From: Alphaproteobacteria bacterium
GTDB taxonomy: Bacteria; Pseudomonadota; Alphaproteobacteria; UBA9655
Assembly (NCBI GenBank): GCA_017992885.1
Contig: JAGONT010000007.1
Coordinates: 1 to 64,000 of the forward strand
Length of the DNA stretch: 64,000 nt
Direction: 5' to 3'
Shown here: one piece after another, positions 35,407-43,521 of the stretch
How positions within the stretch are numbered: position 1 is the stretch's first letter
Layout: every line of letters starts with the position of its first letter
Made by a program: the position numbers and the translations under genes
Notes under the pieces: model-generated
Databases searched by the model: none
Told to the model about the DNA's origin: nothing
Seen by the model: only the letters and a program-made list of their open reading frames with translations

Positions 35407-36063
35407 TTAAAACTCAATTACTACTTGTTGAGCCCCTTTTATTTTCGGACGCGGCTCGGTTTCAAAATGAATTTGCTCACCTGGTAATAAGGAGTTTTCG
35501 GAAAGGCGATGCTCCCATTGATCCAAAATATATGCCGTTTTTTCCTTATCTTGTAAATAGTTCAAAGGAATAGATTCTCCTAATACTTTAATTTTAAGAG
35601 AAGGAATAGATCTTATTCGATTTGATGTATTAACAACATCGCTCGCAACGTTAAACATTTCATGGGGGCCTTCCTGATAGGATTGAAAAGTTGTGTTGAC
35701 AATAGACAATCCTGTTCCAGGAGGGTAACTATATAAGCCGACAAGAGTATATAATTTTTCAGCTTCTGGCCATAGCTTTATAACAAAGTCTCGTCCAAAG
35801 ATAAGGGCACAGAAAAGAGAAAGCACAAGAGAAAAGCCGAAAATCCATCCTAGCCATGACGTTTTCTTGTCATAAGAAAGGGTGGTTTGAGGAGGAATTT
35901 CTATCACTCCCTTATGGGTAGGATTGCTCACAAGATGAGAGATATTAGGAGCTTGATGCCATACGTAATGACAAGCAATACACCTTACTTGGCGACCGTC
36001 TTTTGAAAGCAAATTATCATCAATCATATATCGTTTGGAGCAATTGGGACAAGTAACAATCAT
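35407..36063 (-). CDS. Zinc-ribbon (MJ0042-type) and DUF3426-like membrane protein
   Basis: A zinc ribbon opens the protein (MIVTCPNCSKRYMIDD, then VRCIACHYVW; two C-x2-C pairs). One transmembrane segment follows (WLGWIFGFSLVLSLFCALIFG), then a periplasmic DUF3426-type domain of roughly 100 residues. The family is typical of proteobacteria; its function is not established. The start is the ATG at 36063, with GAGGGA upstream; the longer frame to 36093 adds an unconvincing ten-residue lead. It is the first gene before gmhA-hldE and is divergent from ftsE, 120 bases away. Confidence 0.85.
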   Translation of the reverse strand: MIVTCPNCSKRYMIDDNLLSKDGRQVRCIACHYVWHQAPNISHLVSNPTHKGVIEIPPQTTLSYDKKTSWLGWIFGFSLVLSLFCALIFGRDFVIKLWPEAEKLYTLVGLYSYPPGTGLSIVNTTFQSYQEGPHEMFNVASDVVNTSNRIRSIPSLKIKVLGESIPLNYLQDKEKTAYILDQWEHRLSENSLLPGEQIHFETEPRPKIKGAQQVVIEF

Positions 36064-36183
36064 AAAGGAATCCCTCTTACATATATTCTGCATTGGTTAT
36101 ATGCTCTTTGTAAGAAAGGTGCAAGCTAGACGATGTTTTTCTTTTGTGCCATTTTATATTTCTTATATTTGTAAAAGGGATAA

Positions 36184-36882
36184 ATGACTGTGTCAGACAT
36201 GATCGCACGATTAGTGGGTGTAGGCCATAAGTATGAAGCTGGCCCAGAAATTTTTAAAGGGATAACCGTTAATATTGAAAAAGGTTCTTTTCATTTTCTT
36301 ACAGGTCCCAGCGGTTCTGGAAAATCTTCTTTGCTTCGGATTTTGTACTTAGGATTAAAACCAACTTGGGGTAATATTCAACTTTTTGGTGAAGATACTT
36401 TGAAAGTGACGGCTTCTCTTCTCCCTCTTCTCCGGCAGAAAATAGGTGTTGTTTTTCAAGAGTTTAAGCTTTTAGATCATTTGAAAGTTATTGATAACGT
36501 TTCTCTTCCGCTAAGAGTGCGTGGTATTGAGTCAAAGAGGGGCCAAATGCATGTTCAGGAGCTTCTTGATTGGATTGGCCTTGGGGATTGTCTTCAAGCG
36601 TATCCTCCCTCCCTTTCAGGAGGACAAAAGCAACGTGTAGCTATAGCTCGAGCTATTATTACACGCCCTCAACTTCTTTTGGCCGATGAACCGACAGGTA
36701 ATGTTGATGATGACATGGCCATGAAACTTCTTTATTTATTTGAAGAATTGAACAAAATGGGAACAGCTGTCATTATTGCAACTCACAATCAACGGATTCT
36801 TGAAAAGTTTCCCTATTCTCAACTGACCATAAAAGAGGGAAGCCTTCTTAAACTGCCAATGAGGAAAGTTGCCTATGAATAA
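36184..36882 (+). CDS. ftsE: Cell-division ATP-binding protein FtsE
   Basis: ABC ATPase that with FtsX activates septal peptidoglycan hydrolysis. Walker A GPSGSGKSS near residue 41, signature LSGGQKQRVAIARAI near 143, Walker B LLLADEPTGNVD. 232 residues, normal. There is a TTT-rich leader and an AAAGGGA-like ribosome site. The stop overlaps the ftsX start by eight bases (ATGAATAA). This begins a tightly packed plus-strand run that ends with the DUF2125 gene. Confidence 0.95.
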   Translation: MTVSDMIARLVGVGHKYEAGPEIFKGITVNIEKGSFHFLTGPSGSGKSSLLRILYLGLKPTWGNIQLFGEDTLKVTASLLPLLRQKIGVVFQEFKLLDHLKVIDNVSLPLRVRGIESKRGQMHVQELLDWIGLGDCLQAYPPSLSGGQKQRVAIARAIITRPQLLLADEPTGNVDDDMAMKLLYLFEELNKMGTAVIIATHNQRILEKFPYSQLTIKEGSLLKLPMRKVAYE

Positions 36883-37744
36883 ACGACAGGATCTTCCTTT
36901 AAAAAATGATGTCGCGGCTCGCTTTGTGCCCAAGATTGTCGCTTTAATGGTGTATGTGGGGACTCTTTGCTTTGTCTTTACTCTTTTTATGACTCACACA
37001 GCACGTGTCTGGGAAACCCAGTTTGCCACCCAGCTATCCATTGAAATTCCAACGTTTTCTGACAATGCATCCGGCGCGGTACAAGAACGAGTTGTGCAAC
37101 TTTTAAATAAAACTCCCGGGGTTCAACATGTTATTGCTGTTCCGCAGAAAGAAATGGAAAATTTATTTCATTCCCTTTTAGGGGAAGACGTTAATCTAGA
37201 ATTTCTTCCTTTGCCGGTCGTTATTGATGTTACTCTCGATAGCAAAGAAAATGTTGATACGCAGAATTTAGAAAACCACTTAAAAAATATTTCTCCTTAT
37301 ATTCAAATGGTTGATCATCGTGTTTGGCAAAGTCACGTTACAAGTTTAATTCATACAGGTGTTTTCCTTGCCCTTATTATAACACTTCTTATTTTATCAG
37401 CTGCTCTTGCGACCACGACTTTTGCGATTCGTACAAGCCTTCTGATCCATCGTCAAATTATTGAAGTCTTGAGCCTTATCGGAGCAACACATTCCTATAT
37501 CGCAACTCAATTTCAGATAAACGTTTTTAAACAAGGGCTTATAGCAAGCTCGATTGGATCTTTCATTGCTTTTTTGACTTTTTTGGGAATTAAGACTCTT
37601 TTAGAAAAGTCTGGCTTTTCTTTTATAACGACTCCTTCTTTCTTTTTTCAATCGATCTGTGTTTTTATACTCGCTCCCTTTTTTACGGCTCTTTCTATGA
37701 TGCTAGCGGCTCGTTTAGCTGTTATGAAAGCTTTGCGTTCATGA
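36875..37744 (+). CDS. ftsX: Cell-division protein FtsX
   Basis: Permease-like partner of FtsE. Four membrane segments: one near residue 25-47 (IVALMVYVGTLCFVFTLFM), a large periplasmic loop, and three near the C-terminus (GVFLALIITLLILSAALATTTF, QGLIASSIGSFIAFLTFL, FFQSICVFILAPFFTALSMM). The conserved cytosolic RQIIEVLSLIGATHSYIA is present. I start at ATG 36875, eight bases inside ftsE, with GAGGAAAG upstream. The stop overlaps the gmhB start (ATGA). Confidence 0.93.
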   Translation: MNKRQDLPLKNDVAARFVPKIVALMVYVGTLCFVFTLFMTHTARVWETQFATQLSIEIPTFSDNASGAVQERVVQLLNKTPGVQHVIAVPQKEMENLFHSLLGEDVNLEFLPLPVVIDVTLDSKENVDTQNLENHLKNISPYIQMVDHRVWQSHVTSLIHTGVFLALIITLLILSAALATTTFAIRTSLLIHRQIIEVLSLIGATHSYIATQFQINVFKQGLIASSIGSFIAFLTFLGIKTLLEKSGFSFITTPSFFFQSICVFILAPFFTALSMMLAARLAVMKALRS

Positions 37745-38289
37745 AGCTTATCCTTTTAGATAGAGATGGTGTCATTAATGCGGATCGCCCAAATTCAGTG
37801 AAATCGCGAGAGGAATTTGTTTTATTACCGGGTGTCATTCCTGCAATCAAGCTTTTGAATAAAGCTGCAATTCCCATTGCAATTGTTACAAATCAGGCTG
37901 TTGTAGGCAGAGGAGAGCTAACAGAAGAAGGATTAGAAGATATCCATACCTATTTTAAGGAAATTTTAAAAATGGAAGATGCTTTTATTGATAAGATTTA
38001 TGTTTGTACGTCATCGGATCCTCAACATTCACATCGCAAGCCCAATCCTGGTCTTCTTCTCGATGCTTTACGTGATTTTAAAGTCAGCGCCCATGAGAGC
38101 CTGTTGATAGGAGATGATTTGCGCGATCTTCAGGCGGCGCAAGCTATCCAATGTCCGCGAATTTTGGTGCGTACGGGAAAAGGAGCCCAAACCCTTGAGA
38201 AGGGATTACCTGAGCATGTTTTGCCCGTTATAATTTTTAAGGATCTATACGAAGCTGTTTCCCATGTGCTTGATGAGAAAAGATGTTAA
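37741..38289 (+). CDS. gmhB: HAD-superfamily phosphatase, probable heptose 1,7-bisphosphate phosphatase
   Basis: 182 residues of the HAD-IIIA type: LILLDRDGVINAD (nucleophile and acid Asp), AIVTNQAVVGRG, HRKPNPGLLLDAL with the conserved Lys, and LLIGDDLRDLQAAQA. It fits GmhB in length and in sharing the region with gmhA and hldE. One difference from E. coli GmhB is visible: the zinc-binding stretch has CTSSDPQHSHRKP, with one Cys and two His where two Cys-containing pairs would be expected. Metal binding may be altered or lost. Alternative: histidinol-phosphatase-like activity. It overlaps ftsX and ydcF-like genes by a few bases. Confidence 0.85.
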   Translation: MKLILLDRDGVINADRPNSVKSREEFVLLPGVIPAIKLLNKAAIPIAIVTNQAVVGRGELTEEGLEDIHTYFKEILKMEDAFIDKIYVCTSSDPQHSHRKPNPGLLLDALRDFKVSAHESLLIGDDLRDLQAAQAIQCPRILVRTGKGAQTLEKGLPEHVLPVIIFKDLYEAVSHVLDEKRC

Positions 38290-38894
38290 AATATGTTATA
38301 TTATATAGCTTGCGCCTTATATTAGTTGTTGTAGGAGTAGGAGGACTATGGATTATAGGCCTTATCCTTTTTACCCGTCTTATCCCTTCGTCTCCACAAG
38401 ATATGACGAGCCTTACGGATGGGATTGTCGTTTTTACCGGAGGTGAGACGCGTCTCAAGGTTGCTTTTAGCCTTTTTGAACAAAAAAAAGGAAAATACCT
38501 TTTGATTTCGGGAGTGAATCCTCGATCAACACTTGCTGAAAAAGTGAGGGAAATGCCTTTTCATTCTCGTATTACATTGGGGTATGATGCCTTAGATACA
38601 TTAGGTAATGCAGAAGAAACAGCCGCATGGGCTCGTGCTCATCACATTGAAACCTTAAGGCTTATTACATCTAATTATCATATGCCGCGTAGTCTTTTTG
38701 AGTTGCGCCATTTGATTCCTGATATTCAGATTCTTCCCCATGCTGTGGTGGGAAAGAGCTTTTTAAAAACTAAATGGTGGCTTGATTCATTTACGCTACG
38801 TCTTGTTGTGCAAGAATATAATAAGTTTCTTTTTGCTTTAGTTCGCCGGCCTTTAGCAGATTTTCACGAATTTTGGAAGTTTAAGAGGTTATGA
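38283..38894 (+). CDS. YdcF/ElyC-like (DUF218) protein
   Basis: 203 residues with an N-terminal membrane anchor (LRLILVVVGVGGLWIIGLILF) and a DUF218 domain: IVVFTGGETRLKVAFSLF, YLLISGVNP, DTLGNAEETAAWARAH, and TSNYHMPRSLFELRHL. DUF218 proteins such as ElyC and SanA act in envelope carbohydrate or undecaprenyl-phosphate metabolism, but the reaction is unknown. It overlaps gmhB by seven bases and plsC by four, which places it firmly in the same transcript. Confidence 0.9.
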   Translation: MLKYVILYSLRLILVVVGVGGLWIIGLILFTRLIPSSPQDMTSLTDGIVVFTGGETRLKVAFSLFEQKKGKYLLISGVNPRSTLAEKVREMPFHSRITLGYDALDTLGNAEETAAWARAHHIETLRLITSNYHMPRSLFELRHLIPDIQILPHAVVGKSFLKTKWWLDSFTLRLVVQEYNKFLFALVRRPLADFHEFWKFKRL

Positions 38895-39631
38895 GGATGT
38901 GGTTAAGAGCAATTGCCTTTAATAGTGCGTTTTATGGATGGACTTTTTTGATATCTTTTTTATTCTTTCCATTCCTGATTTTTTCTCGCTCAGTCGTTTT
39001 AAAAATTATAAAATTTTGGATTCATGGTGTTGTTTGGATTTGTGAAAATATCTTAGGACTTTACCTTACAATTAGAGGAAAAGAAAAACTTCTTTCAACA
39101 CCAGTTATTCTTGCCGTTAAGCATCAATCCGCCTGGGAGACAATATTTCTTCATTATATTTTATTTGACCCTTCTGTTGTTTTGAAACGAGAATTATTAT
39201 GGATCCCCTTTTTTGGATGGTTTTTGAAAAGATTAGGTATGGTTCCTGTATCCAGGACAAAAGGGAGGGGAACACAAGATATTAGAAATCTATTAAAAGC
39301 TGCCGAACGAGCCATTGCTCGAGGGCAGCCTATTGTTATTTTTCCCGAAGGAACTCGATCTTATCCTGGAAAAAAAGAAACGTATCAATCTGGAGTAGCA
39401 AGTCTTTACCTTCACTTAAAAATTCCTGTTATTCCTGTTGCGCACAACGCTGGTCTTTTTTGGCCACGCCGAGGTTTTCTTAAGTACCCTGGACATATTA
39501 CCTTAGAAATTTTAGACCCTATTGAGCCAGGTCTTTCTCGGCAAGAGTTTATGCGTGTCCTTGAAAACAAAATTGAATCAAGGACAGATGACCTGATTCA
39601 TGAAGGAGGTCTCTATGTTTCTAAAGCGTAA
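38891..39631 (+). CDS. plsC: 1-acyl-sn-glycerol-3-phosphate acyltransferase
   Basis: Adds the second acyl chain to make phosphatidate. 246 residues. The acyltransferase motifs are HQSAWET (motif I, H-x4-E rather than the common H-x4-D), GMVPVSRTKGRGT, FPEGTRS (motif III), and IPVIPVAHN (motif IV). Two hydrophobic stretches lie at the N-terminus. The ATG overlaps the preceding stop by four bases. The acidic residue in motif I is Glu in many alphaproteobacterial and HQSxWET-type homologues, so activity should be intact. Confidence 0.93.
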   Translation: MRMWLRAIAFNSAFYGWTFLISFLFFPFLIFSRSVVLKIIKFWIHGVVWICENILGLYLTIRGKEKLLSTPVILAVKHQSAWETIFLHYILFDPSVVLKRELLWIPFFGWFLKRLGMVPVSRTKGRGTQDIRNLLKAAERAIARGQPIVIFPEGTRSYPGKKETYQSGVASLYLHLKIPVIPVAHNAGLFWPRRGFLKYPGHITLEILDPIEPGLSRQEFMRVLENKIESRTDDLIHEGGLYVSKA

Positions 39632-40637
39632 AAAGCTAATTATAAGTCTTGTTCTGCTTTTACTGATTAGCATGAGTTGGGTTGTTTTTTTTGAGTATGG
39701 AAAGCGGGAACTTGAGAAAAAAATTAACCATATAACAAAAAATTTACAACAAAAAGGATACGTTATTTCTTACTCAAGCTTTGAAATATGGGGGACTCCT
39801 TTTTCAGTTAAAGCTAAATTTAAGGATGCTTTGATCAAAGATCCCAAAGGACGTATAGAATGGCGCGGTCAAGAAGTTGATATTAGGATGTGTCCGTGGA
39901 AAATTTATACTTTAAACTTTAGTTTTCCCGGAGATCAAAAAATTCTTACTTCTCAAAATACTATTTTTCCTTCGAGTGATTTACAGTTTGAAGGAGCAAA
40001 AGGAATTTTTGTCTTTTTTCCTAAAGGAGGGATTGAAGGAGTTGATTTTACAGTGAATCGTATAAAATCAGTTGTTGGAACTCAAATTCAGCCTATTTTT
40101 CTCGAAGATTCATCAGTAAAAGTTGAAAATATAGTTGATCCTTTAGATCTTAAGTTAACAATGGTCACTTCTATCGTTAACCTTGAAAAATTTTTAAATA
40201 TGGAAAAGCCTCTAGAAAACGCCCTTAAGTTAAGCTTGGATGCCAAGCTTTCCGGATACCAAACAAAAGGTTCCTTGCCTAAGTCATTTTCTGAGTGGCG
40301 GGATGGAGGGGGTGTCTTAGATATCAACCTTTTGACATTTTCTTGGCCTCCTATTAGTGGAGAGATGGAAGGGACTTTAACTCTTGATAAGGAGTTGTAC
40401 CCCTTAGGGTCTTTTTCTAGTAAAATACTTGGGTATCAAGAGGCTATAGATTATTTAGTTAAGGTGGGATTAATAAAGAAAAAAAAGGCGCTTGCGGCTT
40501 CTTTTATGATTGGTCTATTCAGTCATACTGATGAATCAGGTAAGATGTATCTGACACTTCCCATTACGTTTCAAAATAAGATTTGTTCTCTTGGGCCAGC
40601 TCCTCTCTTTAAGCTGAAATCCCTTGAAGAGCTTTAA
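39615..40637 (+). CDS. DUF2125-like membrane-anchored periplasmic protein
   Basis: 340 residues. An N-terminal anchor (LIISLVLLLLISMSWVVFF) is followed by SYSSFEIWGTPFSVKAKFKD and IEWRGQEVDIRMCPWKIYTLNFSFPGD-type strands, characteristic of the alphaproteobacterial DUF2125 family. Function unknown; the repeated strands resemble AsmA-type envelope proteins (inference). The ATG at 39615 has a strong ribosome site (AAGGAGG) eight bases upstream and overlaps plsC by 17 bases; the longer frame starts before this site. Last gene of the ftsEX-led run. Confidence 0.8.
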   Translation: MFLKRKKLIISLVLLLLISMSWVVFFEYGKRELEKKINHITKNLQQKGYVISYSSFEIWGTPFSVKAKFKDALIKDPKGRIEWRGQEVDIRMCPWKIYTLNFSFPGDQKILTSQNTIFPSSDLQFEGAKGIFVFFPKGGIEGVDFTVNRIKSVVGTQIQPIFLEDSSVKVENIVDPLDLKLTMVTSIVNLEKFLNMEKPLENALKLSLDAKLSGYQTKGSLPKSFSEWRDGGGVLDINLLTFSWPPISGEMEGTLTLDKELYPLGSFSSKILGYQEAIDYLVKVGLIKKKKALAASFMIGLFSHTDESGKMYLTLPITFQNKICSLGPAPLFKLKSLEEL

Positions 40638-40808
40638 AAGAGACTATGAATTTCAACTCTAATTGAGGTGAGTAATATTTTTTAGGCTTCTAAAGAACTA
40701 TCGTTGAGAAAGATCAAAATAATTTGGTGTATTTTTTTAAAGATCGACTTTTTTATTAGAGAGTGAAATATAATTTATGAAAATTTTTTTGAGAAAGGGA
40801 TTGTTTCA

Positions 40809-41378
40809 ATGTTTATAAAATCATTTATTTATGTCCTCATAGCGATACTCTTTATGAATATGGGTGAAGCATTTTCAGGAAAACCTGAAAGATTTGAAGG
40901 TCTAGGGTTTTTGAAACGGGTTCTCCGAACTCCATTGAAAAATGACTCTAAGAAAAATGCAATTCAATCAAGAAGAGGCATACAACAGCGCCGTTTTCCT
41001 GTTAGAAAATTTTCTCCGCCACAAACAGCTAATGCTAAAGTTCAGCCAAGAATCATAAGCCAACGCAAAGCTCAACCACCCGTTAAAAGAGGTACGCGCG
41101 TTCCCTCCGAGCATAATAGAAAAGTTCAATATCAAACTGTTAAAGGAGATCAAGGTAACAAAAAAGTCATTCAGACGAATCGAAAAAACCGACCTGATCT
41201 TCCCTTAAAACCTTCTCCAAAAAGTGCTCCTAAGGGGCCAGGCCAAGACCGTACAGTTAAAGTGAGTGATCTTCTACCAGAGGAGAAAGTTCGTATTCAA
41301 AAGATCCTAGGGCCACTCAATGACAAGGGAACAGTTACATATCGCTATCCTGAGAATTGGTGTATTTCCCCTTATTGA
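40809..41378 (+). CDS. Basic secreted protein, probably frameshifted near its end
   Basis: The 189-residue product has a signal peptide (FIKSFIYVLIAILFMNMGEAFS) and a long, strongly basic, Pro/Gln/Arg-rich mature part that is likely disordered, with a more structured C-terminus (VSDLLPEEKVRIQKILGPL). No family is recognised. The stop is followed, in the +1 frame, by another 45 codons with no stop, rich in basic residues, ending at 41511. Losing one C from the run 41368-41371 would join the two frames to give about 233 residues. Either the tail has been lost or the base count is wrong. A GGGA ribosome site precedes the ATG. Confidence 0.55.
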   Translation: MFIKSFIYVLIAILFMNMGEAFSGKPERFEGLGFLKRVLRTPLKNDSKKNAIQSRRGIQQRRFPVRKFSPPQTANAKVQPRIISQRKAQPPVKRGTRVPSEHNRKVQYQTVKGDQGNKKVIQTNRKNRPDLPLKPSPKSAPKGPGQDRTVKVSDLLPEEKVRIQKILGPLNDKGTVTYRYPENWCISPY

Positions 41379-41614
41379 AAACATAGAGTACGTTGGACCC
41401 GCTTCAAAGAGGGGTCACGATAAAAGACATTTCGGTTCTTTTGGAGATGCAAAGTCGTTTAGAGCAGCTTACTCTTCTGAAATTTATAAGAAATTTAAGA
41501 GTCACAAGTGATCTTTTCACACCAACATAAATCTTGGAAAAAAAAGCTAATATACTCATAGCTAAAGATGCCATGTTCTCTACCGTTGGGAATTCAGAAG
41601 TTTTTTATAGCTTA

Positions 41615-41656
41615 GGTATTACTAGATTCCCACTTATGTGGGGATCTAGTAATACC
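41615..41656. repeat. 19-bp near-perfect hairpin
   Basis: ggtattactagattcccac (41615-41633) and gtggggatctagtaatacc (41638-41656) pair over 19 positions with one G-U wobble around the loop ttat. It lies between convergent genes. There is no following T-tract. The core ttcccac..gtggg resembles the 'attcccgc..gcgggaat' palindromes dispersed in many proteobacterial genomes, so a mobile palindromic repeat acting as a boundary or terminator is likely. Confidence 0.7.
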
Positions 41657-41727
41657 AATACTGTCATTTAAGTTTACGTTTCTGGTTTTCTTTATTACGA
41701 CTTCTTTAAAATGAGATGAAAACGGGA

Positions 41728-42027
41728 TTACTCTGTCCTTGTTGCTTTTCTTGTTACACAATAACGACTCGGTTGCTTCCAGTGGCAATGAGGTGAAGGA
41801 CAAGCCTCTTGAGTTTCGTGCGGCCAACAATGGTATTGGACTTCCCCTTGACAAAACCCGTTTGCTTCTTGGTGTTCCATACATTCAGGATGCTTAGCAC
41901 ACTCACTAAGATCATGAATTTCCCAACAATTTACAGCGCTAGCTTGGTTTGGAAAGAGTATTCCATAAATTCCGAGCATTGACGTTCCTATCATAACCTT
42001 GGCTAATGAACTCATTTTTTGATACAT
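41728..42027 (-). CDS. Small secreted protein with duplicated four-cysteine module
   Basis: 99 residues with a signal peptide ending at about NQASA (residue 31). The mature 68 residues contain eight cysteines in two similar blocks: CW-x7-EC-AKHPEC-x8-FC and CW-x6-AC-PSPHC-x7-YC. Each block repeats C-W, a short loop and three more cysteines, so the gene looks like an internal duplication and the product a disulfide-stabilised, exported protein. AAGGAG lies ten bases before the ATG, a convincing start. No family is recognised. The C-W...C..hp.C pattern recalls small cysteine-rich domains in protist and animal surface proteins, but that is a weak analogy. Confidence 0.65.
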   Translation of the reverse strand: MYQKMSSLAKVMIGTSMLGIYGILFPNQASAVNCWEIHDLSECAKHPECMEHQEANGFCQGEVQYHCWPHETQEACPSPHCHWKQPSRYCVTRKATRTE

Positions 42028-42078
42028 ATTATTTCTCCTTTCTAAAGAAATTTATGCTAAAGAAGTTAAGATACCCAT

Positions 42079-42113
42079 AACTATGGATAACTTCATCCCT
42101 TATCCATAGTTAG
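42079..42113. other. 13-bp perfect stem-loop upstream of the cysteine-rich gene
   Basis: taactatggataa (42079-42091) pairs exactly with ttatccatagtta (42101-42113) around a nine-base loop. It lies 52 bases upstream of the cysteine-rich secreted protein and downstream of tyrS. On the minus strand it could end the pst-tyrS transcript or regulate the small gene. No T-tract is attached. The arms contain ttatccata, one change away from a DnaA-box 9-mer, arranged as an inverted pair. Confidence 0.6.
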
Positions 42114-42255
42114 GGTTAAGATAGATTTAATGTTAAAACATTTACATAAGGTGTGGAAATAGTTGGGTGAATTTTATAAAATAAGGCATTGAAAAAAGAA
42201 TTTGAGTGTAAATATATAATATAAAATAGATAATAAATACCTTTTTATTCTAAAT

Positions 42256-43521
42256 TTACTTAGCTTTTTTTACCAGCCCATGTCTCTTTTTTCCAGCAGA
42301 TAGTTTGAGAATGGCTTGCGTTTTAAATGAAGCTTCGGTGAGGATGTGAAGTTCATTGGTAAGGAGTAGGTCATTCAAACGACCTCCGCCCCCTTCAATT
42401 AAGCGACGTGCCTCACCCTTGGAGTTTGTTAACCCTAAGCGACAAAAAAGGTCAATGATGGAAATTCCCTTGTCGATCTCATCTTTAGAGAGGACAAGGG
42501 TTGGAAGAGACGCTTCCTCAAGATTTGTTGCGCTGTGGCCTGCAAAAAGTTGTTGAGCCGTGGCTTGTGCTTCACGCACGGCTTCTTCTCCATGAAGAAA
42601 GGCTGTTGCTTGATTTGCCAATATTTTTTTGGCTTCATTAATTTCTGCTCCTTCCAATTTTTCAAGACGCTTGATTTCATCAAGGGGAAGGAGGGTAAAC
42701 AGCCTTAAAAATCGACCCACATCTTGATCTTCAGTGTTGCGCCAGAATTGCCAATAGTCATAAGGAGATAAAAGATCCGCATTTAACCAGACAGCTCCCT
42801 GGGCAGTTTTGCCCATTTTAGTGCCGCTCGATGTCGTAATAAGAGGCGTTGTGAGACCAAAGACCGTTTGATGAGCGACACGACGGACGAGATCAACTCC
42901 ATTAATGATATTTCCCCATTGATCAGAGCCACCAATTTGAAGAAGACATCCATATTTTTTATGAAGATAAAGAAAATCATACGCTTGGAGAATCATGTAA
43001 TTGAATTCAAGAAAGGTCATGGGATGCTCACGCTCAAGCCGTAAACGTACACTTTCAAAGGTGAGCATTCGATTGATGGTAAAATGTGTGCCATAGTCTC
43101 TTAAAAAGGCAGGGTAATTTAAGGTATCAATCCAATCTGCATTATTCAATAAAATGGCTTCTTGAGGTCCACTACCAAAGGTAAGAGCGCGCTCAAAAAC
43201 TCGGGACAGGCTTTGGATATTTTTATGAATTTCATCGTCATCCAAAAGTTTGCGGGATTCATCTTTCCCTGTGGGGTCGCCAATTTTCGTTGTTCCTCCT
43301 CCCATTAAAACGAGAGGACGGTGGCCCGTTTGTTGAAGCCAATAGAGAACCATAATCTGGACAAGACTTCCGACATGAAAGCTACGTGCAGTTGCATCAA
43401 AGCCAATATACGCGGTTAAAGGTTTCTCTGCTAAGTGGGCATCAAGGGCTTCAAAATCAGTTGCTTGATGAATAAATCCCCGTTGATTAAGAATAGTTAA
43501 GAACTCAGATGTGGGAGACAT
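42256..43521 (-). CDS. tyrS: Tyrosyl-tRNA synthetase
   Basis: 421 residues, class I synthetase of the bacterial TyrS type. The HIGH-equivalent is in [13 protein letters not shown], the tyrosine-binding YIGFDATA is present, KMSKS-equivalent is [15 protein letters not shown], and a C-terminal S4 RNA-binding domain contains [17 protein letters not shown]. It overlaps the phoU 3' end by 17 bases, so it is probably translated from the end of the pst-phoU transcript as well as from any internal promoter. That coupling of an essential synthetase to the phosphate operon is unusual. Confidence 0.97.
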   Translation of the reverse strand: MSPTSEFLTILNQRGFIHQATDFEALDAHLAEKPLTAYIGFDATARSFHVGSLVQIMVLYWLQQTGHRPLVLMGGGTTKIGDPTGKDESRKLLDDDEIHKNIQSLSRVFERALTFGSGPQEAILLNNADWIDTLNYPAFLRDYGTHFTINRMLTFESVRLRLEREHPMTFLEFNYMILQAYDFLYLHKKYGCLLQIGGSDQWGNIINGVDLVRRVAHQTVFGLTTPLITTSSGTKMGKTAQGAVWLNADLLSPYDYWQFWRNTEDQDVGRFLRLFTLLPLDEIKRLEKLEGAEINEAKKILANQATAFLHGEEAVREAQATAQQLFAGHSATNLEEASLPTLVLSKDEIDKGISIIDLFCRLGLTNSKGEARRLIEGGGGRLNDLLLTNELHILTEASFKTQAILKLSAGKKRHGLVKKAK

